This document shows, one piece after another, positions 9,831-21,813 of a stretch of DNA of 64,000 nucleotides. The stretch's first letter is position 1; every line of letters starts with the position of its first letter. This stretch comes from Cenococcum geophilum 1.58 (lineage: Eukaryota; Ascomycota; Dothideomycetes; Gloniales; Gloniaceae), in assembly GCA_001692895.1 (NCBI GenBank), contig KV748186.1:1913785-1977784 (forward strand). The letters run 5' to 3'. Under the pieces are notes generated by a model. The model saw only the letters and a program-made list of their open reading frames with translations. It made no database searches and was not told the origin of the DNA. The translations under genes were made by a program, and so were the position numbers.

Positions 9831-10145
9831 CATATACAAACCAAAATATTTATTTTAATAGAATTTAAAATATTTAATAAATAAAAATTAACGGTTGTAT
9901 GCCGNGCATATGCGGGGNATATGCAATAATAAAATTAATAAACTAAGTTATTAGAATATCCTGCATATGTAATGTATAGTCTTAGCATATACAGAGNATA
10001 TGCTCACTNTATACACTCTACCTTTATATTAAAGAGACCTTACTCCTTATATACTATCCTCTAAAGTATTGCCTTTATGTTTTATATAAGGTAGGCTATA
10101 GTATAGTATTTGCTAAGCATATACGTAGTATATACTAACCATATA
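9831..10145. repeat. Cluster of gcatatac motifs
   Basis: The motif gcatatac/gtatatgc and one-base variants recur many times, in both orientations. Several bases are undetermined (n at 9905, 9918, 9997, 10009), which fits a hard-to-sequence self-complementary region. Confidence 0.55.
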
Positions 10146-10360
10146 CACTAAATATGCGATATATATACTAAGCATATACGTACACCTATAAGAATAAATC
10201 GCGGTAGTAAACTGGCTTATTTAGTAAGTATATGCTAAGCATATACCTAGTATATTCTTAGCGTATGCTTAACATATGCTTACTAATAAGCCAGTTTACT
10301 ACCTCGATTTATTCTTATAGGTGTACGTATATGCTCAGCATATGTATCGTATATTCAGTG
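10146..10360. repeat. Near-perfect long palindrome, about 100-bp arms
   Basis: The left arm (10146-10246) and right arm (10261-10360) are inverted copies with few mismatches, separated by 14 bases. Diagnostic segments are tacacctataagaataaatc at 10181-10200 and its complement gatttattcttataggtgta at 10305-10324. No coding capacity. It resembles a foldback element or the core of a MITE, and would extrude as a cruciform or fold as an RNA hairpin. Confidence 0.85.
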
Positions 10361-10379
10361 CATACAGTCGCTAAGGTAA

Positions 10380-10560
10380 ATTGTGGCTACTGATGCGCGT
10401 TCTGTATGGGCAAAAGTGTGACTACGTCGACCTTTTGCCGGCGGTTCCATTGGTGACCACGCTTAACTTTCGCCGACCCTATCGGTGACGTGCGTACAGG
10501 TCGGCTGGACCACGCTAAAAGGTCGGCCCGATAAGTGAAACCTCTGCCCACTACACCAAA
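10380..10560 (+). repeat. GC-richer block, inverted partner of 22190-22390
   Basis: Within it, gtacaggtcggctggaccac at 10494-10513 is the reverse complement, with few changes, of the sequence near 22302-22330 (gcgtggcctagccgacctgt). gtgaccacgcttaac also recurs. On the inner side, cccactacacc matches the complement of tatagtggg near 22194. These may be terminal inverted repeats of one large element, or two oppositely placed copies of a smaller repeat. Confidence 0.5.
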
Positions 10561-10719
10561 TCTAACTTTCCCTCTCTTACTTTGACCTTATATTCTACCT
10601 TACCTTCTATTATAAATCTATTAAATATATTTAAAATCCATTTAAAACACAATATCTAGCACTTTAAAGAGCTATGTAAGCTATCCGTAACCCGTTCTAA
10701 ATATATTCTAACGGTTTAG

Positions 10720-11409
10720 GCTGCCTATAAAGCCTACCTAGAAATGAAGAGGCTCCCCAAGGGAGTTAATGCTTTCGTTATAGTAAGTAGTTTTAGATAT
10801 ATTTAGAACACGTTTCTAATATAATACTAGCGTAATAATAAGGTGGATTTAACTATAGGGGAGGTTTTTTATTAGTATAATATCTCGCCTAATTTAGAGA
10901 ATCTGGTACTGTATAGGGTAAGTAGATAAGTATATTAGGTTTATAATATATTACTAATATATTTATAACGCGTTTGGAAAAAGGTTAGAGACTATAGCGC
11001 CCTTAGAAACTATATAAAGAAGCATAGCATTAGAACTAAGAATATTAGAAAGGGAGGAGCTCCTTCTATTAAGAAGTAAGAAGAAGTAATGGGTATATAT
11101 TCCAAATATATTCTTAATATATTTATAACTAGTTACTAACCCGTTACAGCATTCTATTCTATAATTATAGCTATATATAATTAGAACGTATTAGGAACCG
11201 CTTCTAAATATAATCCTACTAGTTTAGGCCGCTCTACTTCTGCCTAACCCCCCTATACCCCTACCCCGGCTCCCCCTAGCCGCCCTTCTAGGACTACTAC
11301 CCTATAATTAACGGCTTTTGTTTAAAAGAAAGTTATACCTATTAGATTTAAGAGTAGGCCTTAAAAAGGTAAAGTAAGATATTCCTAATATATTTGTAAC
11401 ATATTCTAA
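10720..11409 (+). pseudogene. Decayed frame in motif-rich region, first part
   Basis: A single frame of 230 codons from 10720 has only TAA/TAG breaks. It begins AAYKAYLEMKRLPKGVNAFV and contains VWKKVRDYSALRNYIKKHS followed by a basic stretch. A Pro/Ser/Thr-rich region (TPTPAPPSRPSRTTT near 11260-11304) and another basic segment end it. The layout, with a helical basic N-terminal half and a proline-rich linker, would suit a DNA-binding protein, but no family is recognised. Copies of the scattered palindromic motif are read in frame as SKYILNIF-like peptides. Confidence 0.4.
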
Positions 11410-11606
11410 TTTATTTCCTAGTATAACTTTTCTAGAATAGTTACTCTACTTAAAGATTTAGGTACTAAGGTTTTATATACTAAGTGTTTAAATATAACTT
11501 CTAATTATAAGTTAATTTGGAACCCGTTTTAAACTAGTTAAAAATATATTTTAAATTTATTATAGCTTACTTATTTAAGGGTTGTTTTAATTAGAGCTGC
11601 TTCCTT

Positions 11607-11890
11607 AATAATAGGTTAGATAATACTAAGACTCCTACTTTAGCTCCTACTAAGACTTCTAAAAAGGGTTTAAAAAAGTTAGGTTTAAAAAGTTTAAAGG
11701 CTATAAAGAAAAAGGCTGCTAAACCTACTGGAATTACAGAGGAGGATATTATAGTAGCTATATTTCTATAGATAACCTAAAATTTAGTTTATAATGTGTT
11801 TGTAATATATTATAAATAGAATCTTATAGATAGAATTTGGACTTAAATTTTAATAGGGTTCTATACCACTTCGGAACGTGTTTATAACAC
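11607..11890 (+). pseudogene. Decayed frame in motif-rich region, second part
   Basis: A different frame from the segment upstream encodes a Lys/Pro/Thr-rich stretch (NNRLDNTKTPTLAPTKTSKK) and then GITEEDIIVAIFL and IDRIW. The Lys-Ala-Ala-Lys-Pro style is typical of chromatin-associated or nuclear proteins. A frameshift or intron may separate it from 10720-11409. The function is unknown. Confidence 0.35.
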
Positions 11891-12960
11891 GTTAGGTAGC
11901 GAAAATAAAAGTTATTAGTTAAATTATAATGTCTATTAAATTTTACTAACTTTAGCTCTTTTTAATAACTCCTTTTATATATTTTATAATTATAATAATT
12001 TAATTATAAATTAATTATTACTTAAATTCTAGTAAAATAAAAATCTTTATTTTTAAAAATAGTATAATTATATAGTTAAAAAAAACCCTTCTAAATTATA
12101 TTGTATTATATAATTTTAAATAAATATTACTAATTTTTTAAAGTATATAAATTTTAAGTTAATATAATAATTATAAAAAAAATTTAAAAATAGTTATTTA
12201 AATAATATATAAAATTTATTATAAAATTAGTTAATATAAGACTTATTATTTTATTTAATATATTTTAAATTAAGTATTAACTAATAACTTTCTATAGGTA
12301 ACTCTATTTATATATATAAATAAGNNTTAAATATATAAATAGTAAATAGTAAAAAGTAAAATAATAAATTTTTATTAAATAGAATAAAGAGGTATTAACA
12401 TTTCTTATAGTCTTTTTTTCTATTTTTTTACTATTTAATAGTTATTAGTATTTTAGTATTTTATTAAATAACTATAAATTCCTAATTAAAAGATTTATAA
12501 ATTATTAATATATAATTACTAATATATATTAAGTTGCTTAAAATAGATNTATATNTATAGAACTATAGCGCTATAGTNTAGAGNCTNTGTATATAGTATT
12601 ATATATAGTATTAAACATTATATAATTAAATAAGTATAAAAAAAGGCCTAAATATAAGTATATTTTAATAGGAACATAATAGGAATATATTTAGAACATA
12701 TTTTATATTTAGTATACTTATTTTTATATACGAGCCTTTATTACCTTTAATTAAATTCTTTTTTCTATATTCTCTAGCTCCTTTACCTCTAATTTAATCT
12801 CTATTTTATGAAATTTAAGCCTTTAGCGTCTTTCCTAAATATCCTAGTTATTGCTTAAGGCCTAATGCTTTAGTAACTGCGAGAGACTGGTGCTAATATG
12901 CCTAGAATATATTAGTAACTAGTTACGTATACGTTAGAATATAAATATGCCTTATAATTC
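11891..12960. other. Extremely AT-rich stretch with undetermined bases
   Basis: Mostly A/T, with n at 12325-12326 and several n near 12549-12590. No frame, repeat array or motif can be followed. A few copies of the dispersed motif lie near 12670-12940. Confidence 0.4.
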
Positions 12961-12964
12961 CTTA

Positions 12965-13180
12965 GATACTATAGAGGATAACCTAAAACGCGATATAGAT
13001 CTAGATTTTAGCCCCCTTAAATATTAAGCAGAACTAGATTATAACCTTACTATACCTAATAATAATACACGAAATAAAATATTATCCCCGCTATTATTAG
13101 TAGCGGCCTACTCTAATTCCTCTTAAAGTTATTAACGTTTTTATTCTAAATGTGTTAGGAACCGGTTTAAAAGAGGTTTG
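12965..13180 (+). pseudogene. Short decayed coding remnant
   Basis: A frame of about 70 codons reads DTIEDNLKRDIDLDFSPLKY and later NTRNKILSPLLLVAAYSNSS, ending in a copy of the dispersed motif read as CVRNRFKRGL. The few stops are TAA. It probably belongs to the same vanished gene or element as 10720-11890. The family is not recognised. Confidence 0.3.
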
Positions 13181-15705
13181 TAATAAATATATACTCTCTT
13201 TACCTATATAGTTTGTATACTAGGCTAATATTAATATATTTCTTTATATATGTTATATTCCAAACTAGCTCTAAGTAAAATACTAATTAACGTCCCGTTA
13301 ATTTAGTTTTTATATACTAAATATAATATAAGTATATTATAAACGGGTTAGGAATATATTAATACCTTATAATGGTAAAAAGAAGAAACTAACGTATACT
13401 AAATGTATATAATTTATTTGCTGTTTGTTCTACTGCATTTATATAGTATCTTAATCTATTAAATAGCTTGTAATTAATTAGAGAGCAGTGCTTATTTAAC
13501 CCTAAAGCGATAACTAGGTGTCTCTTATATCTTACCTAGTTAGTAACTAATTGAGATTTATGTGCTATGCTATTAATACCTTCTAAATGTATTATAAACG
13601 GGTTTAGAATAGCTTACTAATTAGTAAATTATAAAGTTCTTTATATTCTAACTAGCTCCTATATATAAAAAGAGCTTTTATTTGTTTATATATAGAGTAG
13701 GCCGTTTTATAGTTACCTATGGCTCTTAAGATGCTTTGCAGGAAGTATACTTAGCAGAAAACTAGTGTTTTCCTAAGATGCTACGTCTAATTGCGCCTCT
13801 AAGGATTAATATGCTGTAGATACCGCCTAAACCCTTTTATAATACGTTAGGAAGGCGTTTTAATTACGTTCTAGGTATCCTACTAGCTATTTACTTACCA
13901 TCTATATTAGATATAATAGCTTTAAAGCCTCCCTTATTACTATAAATGTATTTCTAATAAATCTACTTCTAAAGATATTTAGAAAGTAATTAAAAGACTC
14001 GTTTAAAGCATAACTGGTAAGTACGCCTTATTTCCGTATTAGTAATAACACGTATAAGTATAAAAACTATTAGAATATATTAGTATCGCGTTTTAAATAG
14101 GTTTATATTATATAATAATACTTTTGCTATACTCTTTAAGCTAAACAGCGAATATAATCTCGTTTATATTTCTTTTAATAATACGTTTAAAAGATATATT
14201 AACTTTAAATATGGTTTAGGCTAAGAAGATCTTAGCTTGCTCTTATAGAAAGCAGATTATTATAACTCCATTTTAATTATTATAGATTTATTGGATATAA
14301 GCCTATAACGTATTAGTAAGCCTATTAGAACGCGTGCGTAATATATTTATATACTATTTTAGGATTTTGATGCTTTTAATTAAACTTATATACTACCCCT
14401 ATTAGTCCTTTTCCTTCTAGGTATAGAGTAAGCTTCTCTTTTTAAATTAATTTAGTAATACGATCTATGGTAGCAAAGCTTATATAAATTTATACTAAAG
14501 AGGCCTTTCTATACTCTATATAAAACTGTTTAAGGGTAGGACTTTAAAGAAACTTTTCTATAAAGACGTTAGGTATTTATTTATAATTAGTTTAGAATAT
14601 ATTTACTAAAAGTAAGATCTAGATTACGCATTTAACGAACCAACTTAATTACCTTATTTAGTATCTCTAGAGGCGGCTTATTTGGGGGGGGGGGGGGGGG
14701 TAGTATATAACTATATACCCTATATAAGGTAAAATAAATATAAGGAGTTTCTTCTAAGTTGTCTAGAATAAAAATGTAAAAAGTAATTTTGTAGTCCTAA
14801 TAGATAAGTTTCCCTAGTCCCTAGGGGTGGTTAATTCCTAGGAATATGTTACAGACACGTTATAAATATAGTTAGAACGCGTTCTAAGTAGGTTATATTT
14901 TTCTTACTATAGTTTACCCTCCTATAGAGATTTGATTTAATAACTCCGCATTACTCCGTTGCTTTATTACCTATATTACCTAGTTAAATAAGAGATGTTA
15001 AATACGCAGCATCGTATTTCTTATTCGCTGGTAATACTTTTTAGAAGTGCTCTAAATGTGTTTTTATAGTAGCCTATATATAGGTAAGAAATAAGTGCCG
15101 AATATTAGTAACATCCTAATGTAATTAGTTTTAAACGTAATTTAGTTGGGTTTTAAATATATTTAGGTAAGATAATTATATATAGAGTATCTTTGTTACT
15201 TAATTGTTAGTATATAAGCCTCCGTTTAAGAGCTATATATATTTTTAGCTTAAAATTGTCTTTAGGCTGCTAAAAATAAGTTTATGTATATTAACTTAAG
15301 TATTAAATAGATTTAGAACCAGTTCCGTACCTATTCGCATTATATTTATAAATATTTAGGTTACTTCTATCTAGAGCTACCCGCTCTCTCTATATTAGAC
15401 CCTATATTTCTTTAAAAACTATAGTATATATTAAAGATTATAATAAATTCTAAAGATATTTGCACTGTTTTACTCCTAAATAATATATTTTATGTTTTTT
15501 TACCTTTTATATTTAAGAGAGCGGATATTATAGGCTTAGGAGTATGCACTTATTTAGTTCCGTATTAGATCTAAACGCGTTATAAACTAGTTATAAATAT
15601 AGTTAGAGTATAATTTAGATTTTTATTAACTTACCTATATAGCTTTTTATACATTTATGCCTTTTAAGTTAATACAGTAAATATAACCTTTATTTAGCGT
15701 CTATA
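13181..15705. other. AT-rich decayed sequence with dispersed motifs
   Basis: Apart from the dispersed palindromic motif and a G17 run at 14684-14700, I can support no gene here. Short coding-like runs exist but cannot be joined into a protein. Confidence 0.35.
14684..14700 (+). repeat. G17 homopolymer
   Basis: Seventeen consecutive G in an otherwise very AT-rich context, followed by tagtatataac. It could be a former polypurine tract or a length-variable sequencing feature. Confidence 0.8.
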
Positions 15706-15710
15706 GGTAC

Positions 15711-15927
15711 TATTGGTTACACAAGGTAATATCACGTAGCTACAGTTCGTAGATAGTATGATGATTGTTCTGTTCTTATATATGTTAGGGAGGGCGAGGA
15801 GCTTAAGGCTCCTCGCCACGCTACTGCCGCGGCGACACGTAACGGCAACTTGCCATACGTAACGGCAACTTGCCACCCATAATGGCAATTTGCCTTATAT
15901 AGTAACCACTTACCTTTATTCCTAACA
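15711..15927 (-). repeat. 3' LTR of Copia-B (left)
   Basis: 217 bases. It is 20 bases longer than the other LTR because aacggcaacttgccatacgt is tandemly duplicated (15836-15880). It carries a near-palindrome gcgaggagcttaaggctcct around 15794-15816. Confidence 0.88.
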
Positions 15928-16145
15928 CTAGCAACTCTTCTTTTATAGTTGCTATCTATATATATATATACTGCTTAACTAGCGTAGCAAATATTAATCC
16001 TCCTTACTTACTATTGCCATTATAATATAAGTCTCGCTATCCTAAAATTTGCCTCTTAGCACATAGTGCTTTCTTACTTAGGAGTTATAGGTAAATATCT
16101 TGTTTAGAGGGCCGCTAAGGCGCTAGTAGTAAGCGAGCTAATAGC

Positions 16146-16274
16146 GATTTTCTATCCCGGGGATGAAAAATCCTAATTAGCTGGGTTAAGTTAGGGTCTG
16201 CAGAATATTATACTCTAAAAAGTCTTAGCAAGAGAATCTGACTAATTAGATAACTTTAACTGCTAGTTAAAGTT
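16146..16274 (-). repeat. Double-palindrome module, copy B
   Basis: Palindrome 1 is degenerate here (aactttaactgctagttaaa, continuing gtt, 16252-16274). Palindrome 2 is gattttctatcccggggatg, continuing aaaaatc (16146-16172). It lies just inside the 3' end of Copia-B, in the same sense as the copy in Copia-D. Beside palindrome 2, cgctattagctcgc (minus strand) matches Copia-D. Confidence 0.78.
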
Positions 16275-16289
16275 CCTGGATATCTTAAG

Positions 16290-19200
16290 ACCTTACATAA
16301 CTAAGAAATTTCTAGGGACTTCCTTTTAACCTAACCTTTAACTTATATATATAGAGTATTTATATTAACAAACGTCTCTAGTGCCTTATTTGGGTTTACC
16401 TTTATCATTACATCTACCGGGTTATCTTGGCCATTAATCTATCGAATCTTAAAGAGTTCTTAACGCTCGTAGGATTGCTAAAGTGCTATAATATCGATTA
16501 TAAGGCGCTTTTCCTTTATAGTACTAAGCTTAACTAAACACTTATAGAGGGAATATAAGTCGGTATATACGATTATAGGGATAATAGGAAGTTCGAGTTA
16601 ATCTATAATTATCTTTAGGGTAGTTCCAATTGCAATTGCTATATTAACTCCGCTAACCATTTTATATATCTCTAACGCCAAAACACTTTAGGTAACGCGC
16701 TTGCTCTTAGTTAAGCTCTAATAGATAAGGTTACTATAAATTATAAAGTTATTCTCTCTAGTAAACTTATTCGCGATAATAATTTTATATCCTAGCTAAG
16801 AGCTAAAATCTTTATTATTTATAAACGATCTATTAACAAATATAAAGAGCTTGGCGGTAGGAAGATTAATAGGTATATAGTGTAGGCCCCAGTCAAGATG
16901 GTTTATTTGCTAGGAAAGGCGTTTATTTAGGGCAAGAATGTCATCCTTAGTTAGTTTCTAGTGTTAGGTAGCAACAGAGAGATTAAATAAAGCCTTAGGT
17001 TAATAGATAGAAGCAATATAAACTCCGCGAGCGCGTTGCTCTATATATCCTTACTTTAGAGAATTAGCGTTAATAACGTTAATCTTCTTACCTTAACCCT
17101 TNTNGCGCAGAGNAATAGAATCCTTNTTTAGGGAGAGGATGCATNNNTTAAAGAGTAATAGTGTTATTAAACTAAGCTTTTCCTTTGGCTTTGCTATAAG
17201 ATTTACCTTTACTAGCTCATCTTCTTTAAGAGCTAAGAATTAGTTGTCTCCTAAGATAATTATATCGTTAGTTTATATGCCGATAATTCTAAATAGAGTT
17301 CCCGTAGTTATAATAAGGAAGTAGGGATTAAATATAGAAGTAGTTATTAAAAGCTTCTCTTTATAGTGCTTACTATAGGTAGCCCACTAGTGAGTTCCTA
17401 CCTCTACGATTCTATATAATGGCTTAAGCACAACTATAATTATATTTTTAGGATACTAGTAGCGAATTTGCTCTAGAAGGTATGCTAATATTAAGCACTA
17501 AAAGTGCGTCTCTAATTAGGTGTAGGCTTAAGTAATATCTCGTAAATAAACCGCTATTCTATTCTTTATTAAGGAGGGAGCTAGCGTAACAATAACTCGC
17601 TAACTAGCTCGTTAAATCATAGAAAACTGCGTAAAAATTACCTCCTTGCTATTGTTATTATAGCCTTAAATAATAAGCCTTAATTTCTTAAATGGGGCGT
17701 TAGTAGCTTTGCCCTTAATCTTATTAACTATTCTTAACTTAAAAATGCGAACTCCATTAAACTTAGTAGGGTTATACTTCTTAAATTTAAAGACTCCTTT
17801 TATAATAAGACCCTCAATCTCCTACTTATTAGATACTTAAAAAGGAGCTCCTAAAGTTATAATACAACCTTCCTTTTAGAGCTATTTTACGAGTTTAAAG
17901 TCATCCTTCTCCTTAGCTGTTATAAAGGCCATTAATAACTTAACTCTATTTTTAATAGCGGCAATAAATTACTCTTTAAAATTAATAAGATATTGGCAAT
18001 TTTGTAATCCCTTTAGGCGACCTCTACCGCGTTATAGTTGTGGCGTATCTACTAATATTATATTAGAATTATAGTCGCCTTCTAGAGCACGTTAATTGTG
18101 GTTCTCCTCTAGGGTATTTTCTAGGGTATCCTATAAAGGCTCGGAATTATTATCTTTATAATAAGGCTTAATAACAGTTAAACGGAATTAAGTAGGTCTA
18201 TAAGGCATCTAAATAGTATAAGTTTAACCATTAATTATAATAAGTTGGTGTAGGCCTAACCATCCTCCCTTTTTACGCTATATGCGTACTTTAGACTAAA
18301 GTGATAGATCGAGCGTAGTTAAGGTATTTAGGCCATTTCTTATTCCTAGTGCGTTATTGACCTAGCGTATAGCGTAAAGACGTCGCACCTCCTTTATTGC
18401 CTTATAAATAGCCTCGGCTCATTATATAATAAAGGGAGATAGTAGAGAGTTATTAGTTATTTAAGGGTAGGCGCTAAAGACTAGTAATATAGGTATAAGT
18501 CTATCTAGGCTAGCGGAATTGTTAATAGCTTTAACAGCTATTTATAAGGTAAGTTCTTTACTAGCGTCCTTTAGTTCCGAAGAGATAATCTTATATACAC
18601 GGCGTAATGGCGCGTAATATTACTCTACTTTTTTAATACTATTATATGCCTTAATAGGGACTTCCTTAACCTTAATTACTATCGCCTTTATCTATTATCG
18701 GAACTCTATAGATAAGAAGTTCTTTTCTACGTTATAGATAATTTAATTAGGGGGTCCTAAATAGACATTAATCTAGTATAACTAAAGGGTATCCTATGCG
18801 TTTTTAGCTAATATATCTTTTAAGAAACGCGCGGCTTAAAAGGAGGTTAAGAAGTTAATAACTTAGAGCACTGGCTTGCCGCTAAGATATATAACGTTAA
18901 TAATAATATAAAAGTTAAAGTCATAGTTATCTTTAAGGGTAAACTTAAATTAGCTAGGGGACTTCTAGTTTATTTAGTAGTAATAGCAGTACTTTATAAG
19001 ATGCTTAATTGCCTTAACCTTAACTTTATGGCCTACTTGCTAAAGAACCCTAAGCAATTAATAAACAGATAGGTGGCTAAAACAACGGTGCAGTTGGCGT
19101 AATTCTGACTTAGTTAAGTGGCTCTAAGTAATACTCTTTTCTAGTTAATAAAGGAGCAACTAGGGGTAACCCTACTTGCGCATAACAGGCACCTAATTAT

Positions 19201-19550
19201 CTCCCTAAATAAGTATATTCTTAAGGTTATTAAGCCTAATACCTAACTTATTTATATCTTTAATGCAAAATAAAAACGGAGTGTTTGTAGGAATAATATA
19301 GAAAGTAATATATCCTAAGGGGGTTTGGACCCTAATTATGCTAAGAGAGATTATAGTACCTTTACTAAAGCGAATCGTATATTAGCCTACCGTTAATTAG
19401 TTAATCTAAATAGAGCTATTAAGCTGCTAAAGAGCTCAAACTTAAGGTTCTTCTACTATAGATACTCCTGCGGCTCCTATATCCAGTATAATACTATAGA
19501 AGACGTACGCTAAGTATCTATCGTTAAAGGAAAACGCGGAACTCTCCTTT
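16290..19550 (-). pseudogene. pol: Decayed Copia pol of Copia-B
   Basis: Minus-strand frames correspond in order to protease, integrase, reverse transcriptase and RNase H of Copia-D (57834-60960). The RT catalytic region lies near 17240-17290 on the minus strand, where Copia-D has TDDIIIL; here an in-frame TAA precedes the NDIIIL-like block, so the first catalytic Asp is lost. Undetermined bases cluster at 17102-17148 near the RT-RNase H junction. Dozens of TAA/TAG stops make it non-functional. Confidence 0.75.
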
Positions 19551-21190
19551 GGCTCGTTAAAGATATCTAATTTTATAATAGAATGGAGCGTAGATTAGTT
19601 ATTAAGAATAGTAACGGTATATATGCTATCTACCTCACTATACTCCGTAAAGTATTAGTTAGGAGAGTAGTCCTTAATTTCTATATCTATAAGGAGCTGT
19701 TTAACCTTATTAACCTTACCCTTAAGGTCTTCTACGCCTTTATATTAAACCAGGAAACTTTAAAAGTAGGCTATAGTAACCTTACAATTTTTAATATTTC
19801 TTACACTCTAACGGAACTTATTATATACCTCTTTTCGCTTATTAAGGGAGTGTCTAGTTAACTAGCACTTTAGCTTCTTATAAATATAGTACTTTTTTTA
19901 GCGATTACTTCAAAATAAACCTCCACAAGGACCTCTACGGTTGCCTTATAGTCAATATTAATTATACCCTCTTCTGTATTCCCTACCACGGCCACTATAT
20001 ATTTAATTAGTTTAGTTATAATTATATTGGTCAGGAATACTTATTTAGGTAAGGTTTTCGGTATAGAACTGTTAAGATTCTTATATTTATATCGCAGTAC
20101 TTATAGTAAAGCGTAGCTTAGTATATACTCCTTTAAATATATTTATAGGTTTATATAGCGCCAAATTGTACTTAGGAATGCCATAGCATGCTAAGATAAC
20201 CTAGTCCCTTAGGCTATTCTCATTTTAGTAGGTTTTAGTAAGGCCACGTTAGATTTTCTAGAGTTTATTAAAGAGTAGTTAAAGGCACTTTAAACAAATC
20301 TTTATTAGGTTAGAAGTAATAACTCTCTAGAATATAGTCTCTCGCCATTTAGATATATAAAGTTAGCGATTCTTATTAGTCTTAAAGTGGGCTCTAGTAA
20401 GCTAAAGCATTATATTAAAGCTATAGTTTTTACCTATAATATAGTTGTAATAGAATGTTACTGCCTATCCCTTTAATATAATAGAGAAAGCGTAATGGTA
20501 CTAGTGGCGTTAAATTTTAACCTTATTATAACAGTTATAAAAGACCTATAGTTTTACTCCGAGTATATTATATAGTTCTTCTCTAAACTTCTTCTCTTCG
20601 TCCGAATATACCTTTATTAGATTCGTAACTTCTTATAATAAAGGCTTACCGGTTAGCTAGAGTAAAGGAGGTAGAGGCGGAGCAACTCTAAGTAGAAGAG
20701 TACCTTTAGGTAGAAGAGTAGCTTTAGGTAGGAGGTTAGCGTTCTAGGGGTTTTAATACAAATTAAAGTTGCCTTCTAAAGAATATGGGTTGTTTTTAGG
20801 TTTCCGTAGTTAATATATAATCTTAGCTTCCGTCTATATTAGTTCTTCTATACTAATAATAACGGCCTAAATATTGCTAGTAATTAGGTTACCGTTCTTA
20901 GCAATATATACCCCATTTCTATAGAGAAAGTCTTAAAAATCCTAAACAATATTAACGTTACTAAGTGCCTAGGTATTAGCAGTCTATCCTATAAAATCCT
21001 CCCTAAAATACTCCCATAGTTATAAGTCGGCGTAATATCTATTTTAGTAGAATATAATATAGTATAGGAGAAAGCTGTTAACTTGTTTTACGGTATAAGT
21101 TATTATATTAAAGGCGAATTCGTCCCAATCTTTATTAATAAGTTTTATGTGCTTAGCTACCCCTAGTAGTAAAGAGTCTTTCTAGTTATT
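19551..21190 (-). pseudogene. gag: Decayed Copia gag of Copia-B
   Basis: The region 19600-19990 (minus) aligns with 57330-57720 of Copia-D, which holds the zinc knuckle. The knuckle equivalent lies near 19870-19900, with CYIYKK-like sequence where CxxC is expected. The 92-codon plus-strand frame at 19583-19861 is antisense to this gag/protease junction and is not a gene. Confidence 0.65.
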
Positions 21191-21229
21191 TAAAGTAGGC
21201 GTAGCCATGTTTTCGGAGGGAGGGAAGTG

Positions 21230-21611
21230 TTATTAGTGTAGGGATTGTCGTTTAGTACGCGTTCGTAATATATATTTATTATTTAGTACGCGTTTATCGT
21301 TTAGTACGCGTTTATAACGTATATTTGTAGTTATAGGGCTTAAAACTAGTTCTAGCCTTAAATTGTAAAGACTTATAAAGTATGTTGTTCTGTATAATAG
21401 ACGCAAGAATCTATAATCTTAGAAAGGCTTAGGACCAGTTCTAGCCTTTAAATCCTTAGATTTATAGAAGAGTTCTATTTAAGGTTTAGGACCAGTTCTA
21501 ACCTCAAAAGACAGCTTCCTCTAGCATGAGTAGCACTAGTATAGTGGCTTATCTCTTCTTAGTAATACCTAGCTGTTCTGTAGTATAACAGTAAAGTTAA
21601 CCACTAATTAG
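21230..21611 (-). other. 5' leader of Copia-B with short repeats
   Basis: Three copies of tttagtacgcgttt start at 21251, 21282 and 21300. Two copies of ggaccagttcta lie further right (near 21431 and 21490). This untranslated leader lies between gag and the 5' LTR. No gene. Confidence 0.6.
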
Positions 21612-21808
21612 TGTTGGTTACATAAGGTAATATCACGTAGCTACGGTTCGTAGATAGTATAATGATTGTTCTATTCTTATATATATTAGGGAGGGCGAGG
21701 AGCTTAAGGCTCCTCGCTACGCTACTACCGCGGCGACACGTGACGGCAACTTGCTACCTATAATGGCAATTTGCCCTATATGGTAACCACTTGCCTTTAT
21801 TCCCAACA
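21612..21808 (-). repeat. 5' LTR of Copia-B (right)
   Basis: 197 bases ending tcccaaca, followed by target duplication ggtac. On the minus strand the base after the LTR begins ctaattagtggtt, the same putative primer-binding region as in Copia-D. Confidence 0.88.
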
Positions 21809-21813
21809 GGTAC

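Larger units (their letters stand above)
10690..15605. repeat. Dispersed degenerate palindromic motif
   Basis: A motif around aacgcgtt, flanked by ataaa/tctaaa and tatatta, recurs roughly every 100-300 bases in both orientations. Clear cases are 11871-11894 (cggaacgtgtttataacacg), 13146-13170, 13331-13350, 13582-13610, 14847-14888 and 15570-15600. More occur after the Copia insertion at 21900-22150 (22118-22145 contains aacatgttataaacacgtta). I did not notice the same density elsewhere in the window. It lies both in decayed frames and outside them. Confidence 0.55.
15711..21808 (-). mobile_element. Complete Copia retrotransposon (Copia-B)
   Basis: LTRs at 15711-15927 and 21612-21808, with the 5-base target duplication ggtac at 15706-15710 and 21809-21813, define a 6098-bp element on the minus strand. 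Its start tattgg at 15711 corresponds to tgttgg at 21612, a G-to-A change. The interior on the minus strand parallels Copia-D (55304-61564) from gag through RNase H; the RT stretch 17220-17400 is nearly identical to 59940-60110 of Copia-D. It is inserted in the AT-rich motif region and is RIP-mutated throughout. Confidence 0.9.

Noticed and set aside
9664..9858. 64-codon plus-strand frame with a less AT-rich composition
   Set aside because: The frame crosses a 32-bp hairpin with repeated motifs; the composition is explained by the repeat and not by coding.
19583..19861. 92-codon plus-strand frame
   Set aside because: It is antisense to the decayed gag/protease of Copia-B, which aligns with Copia-D on the other strand.
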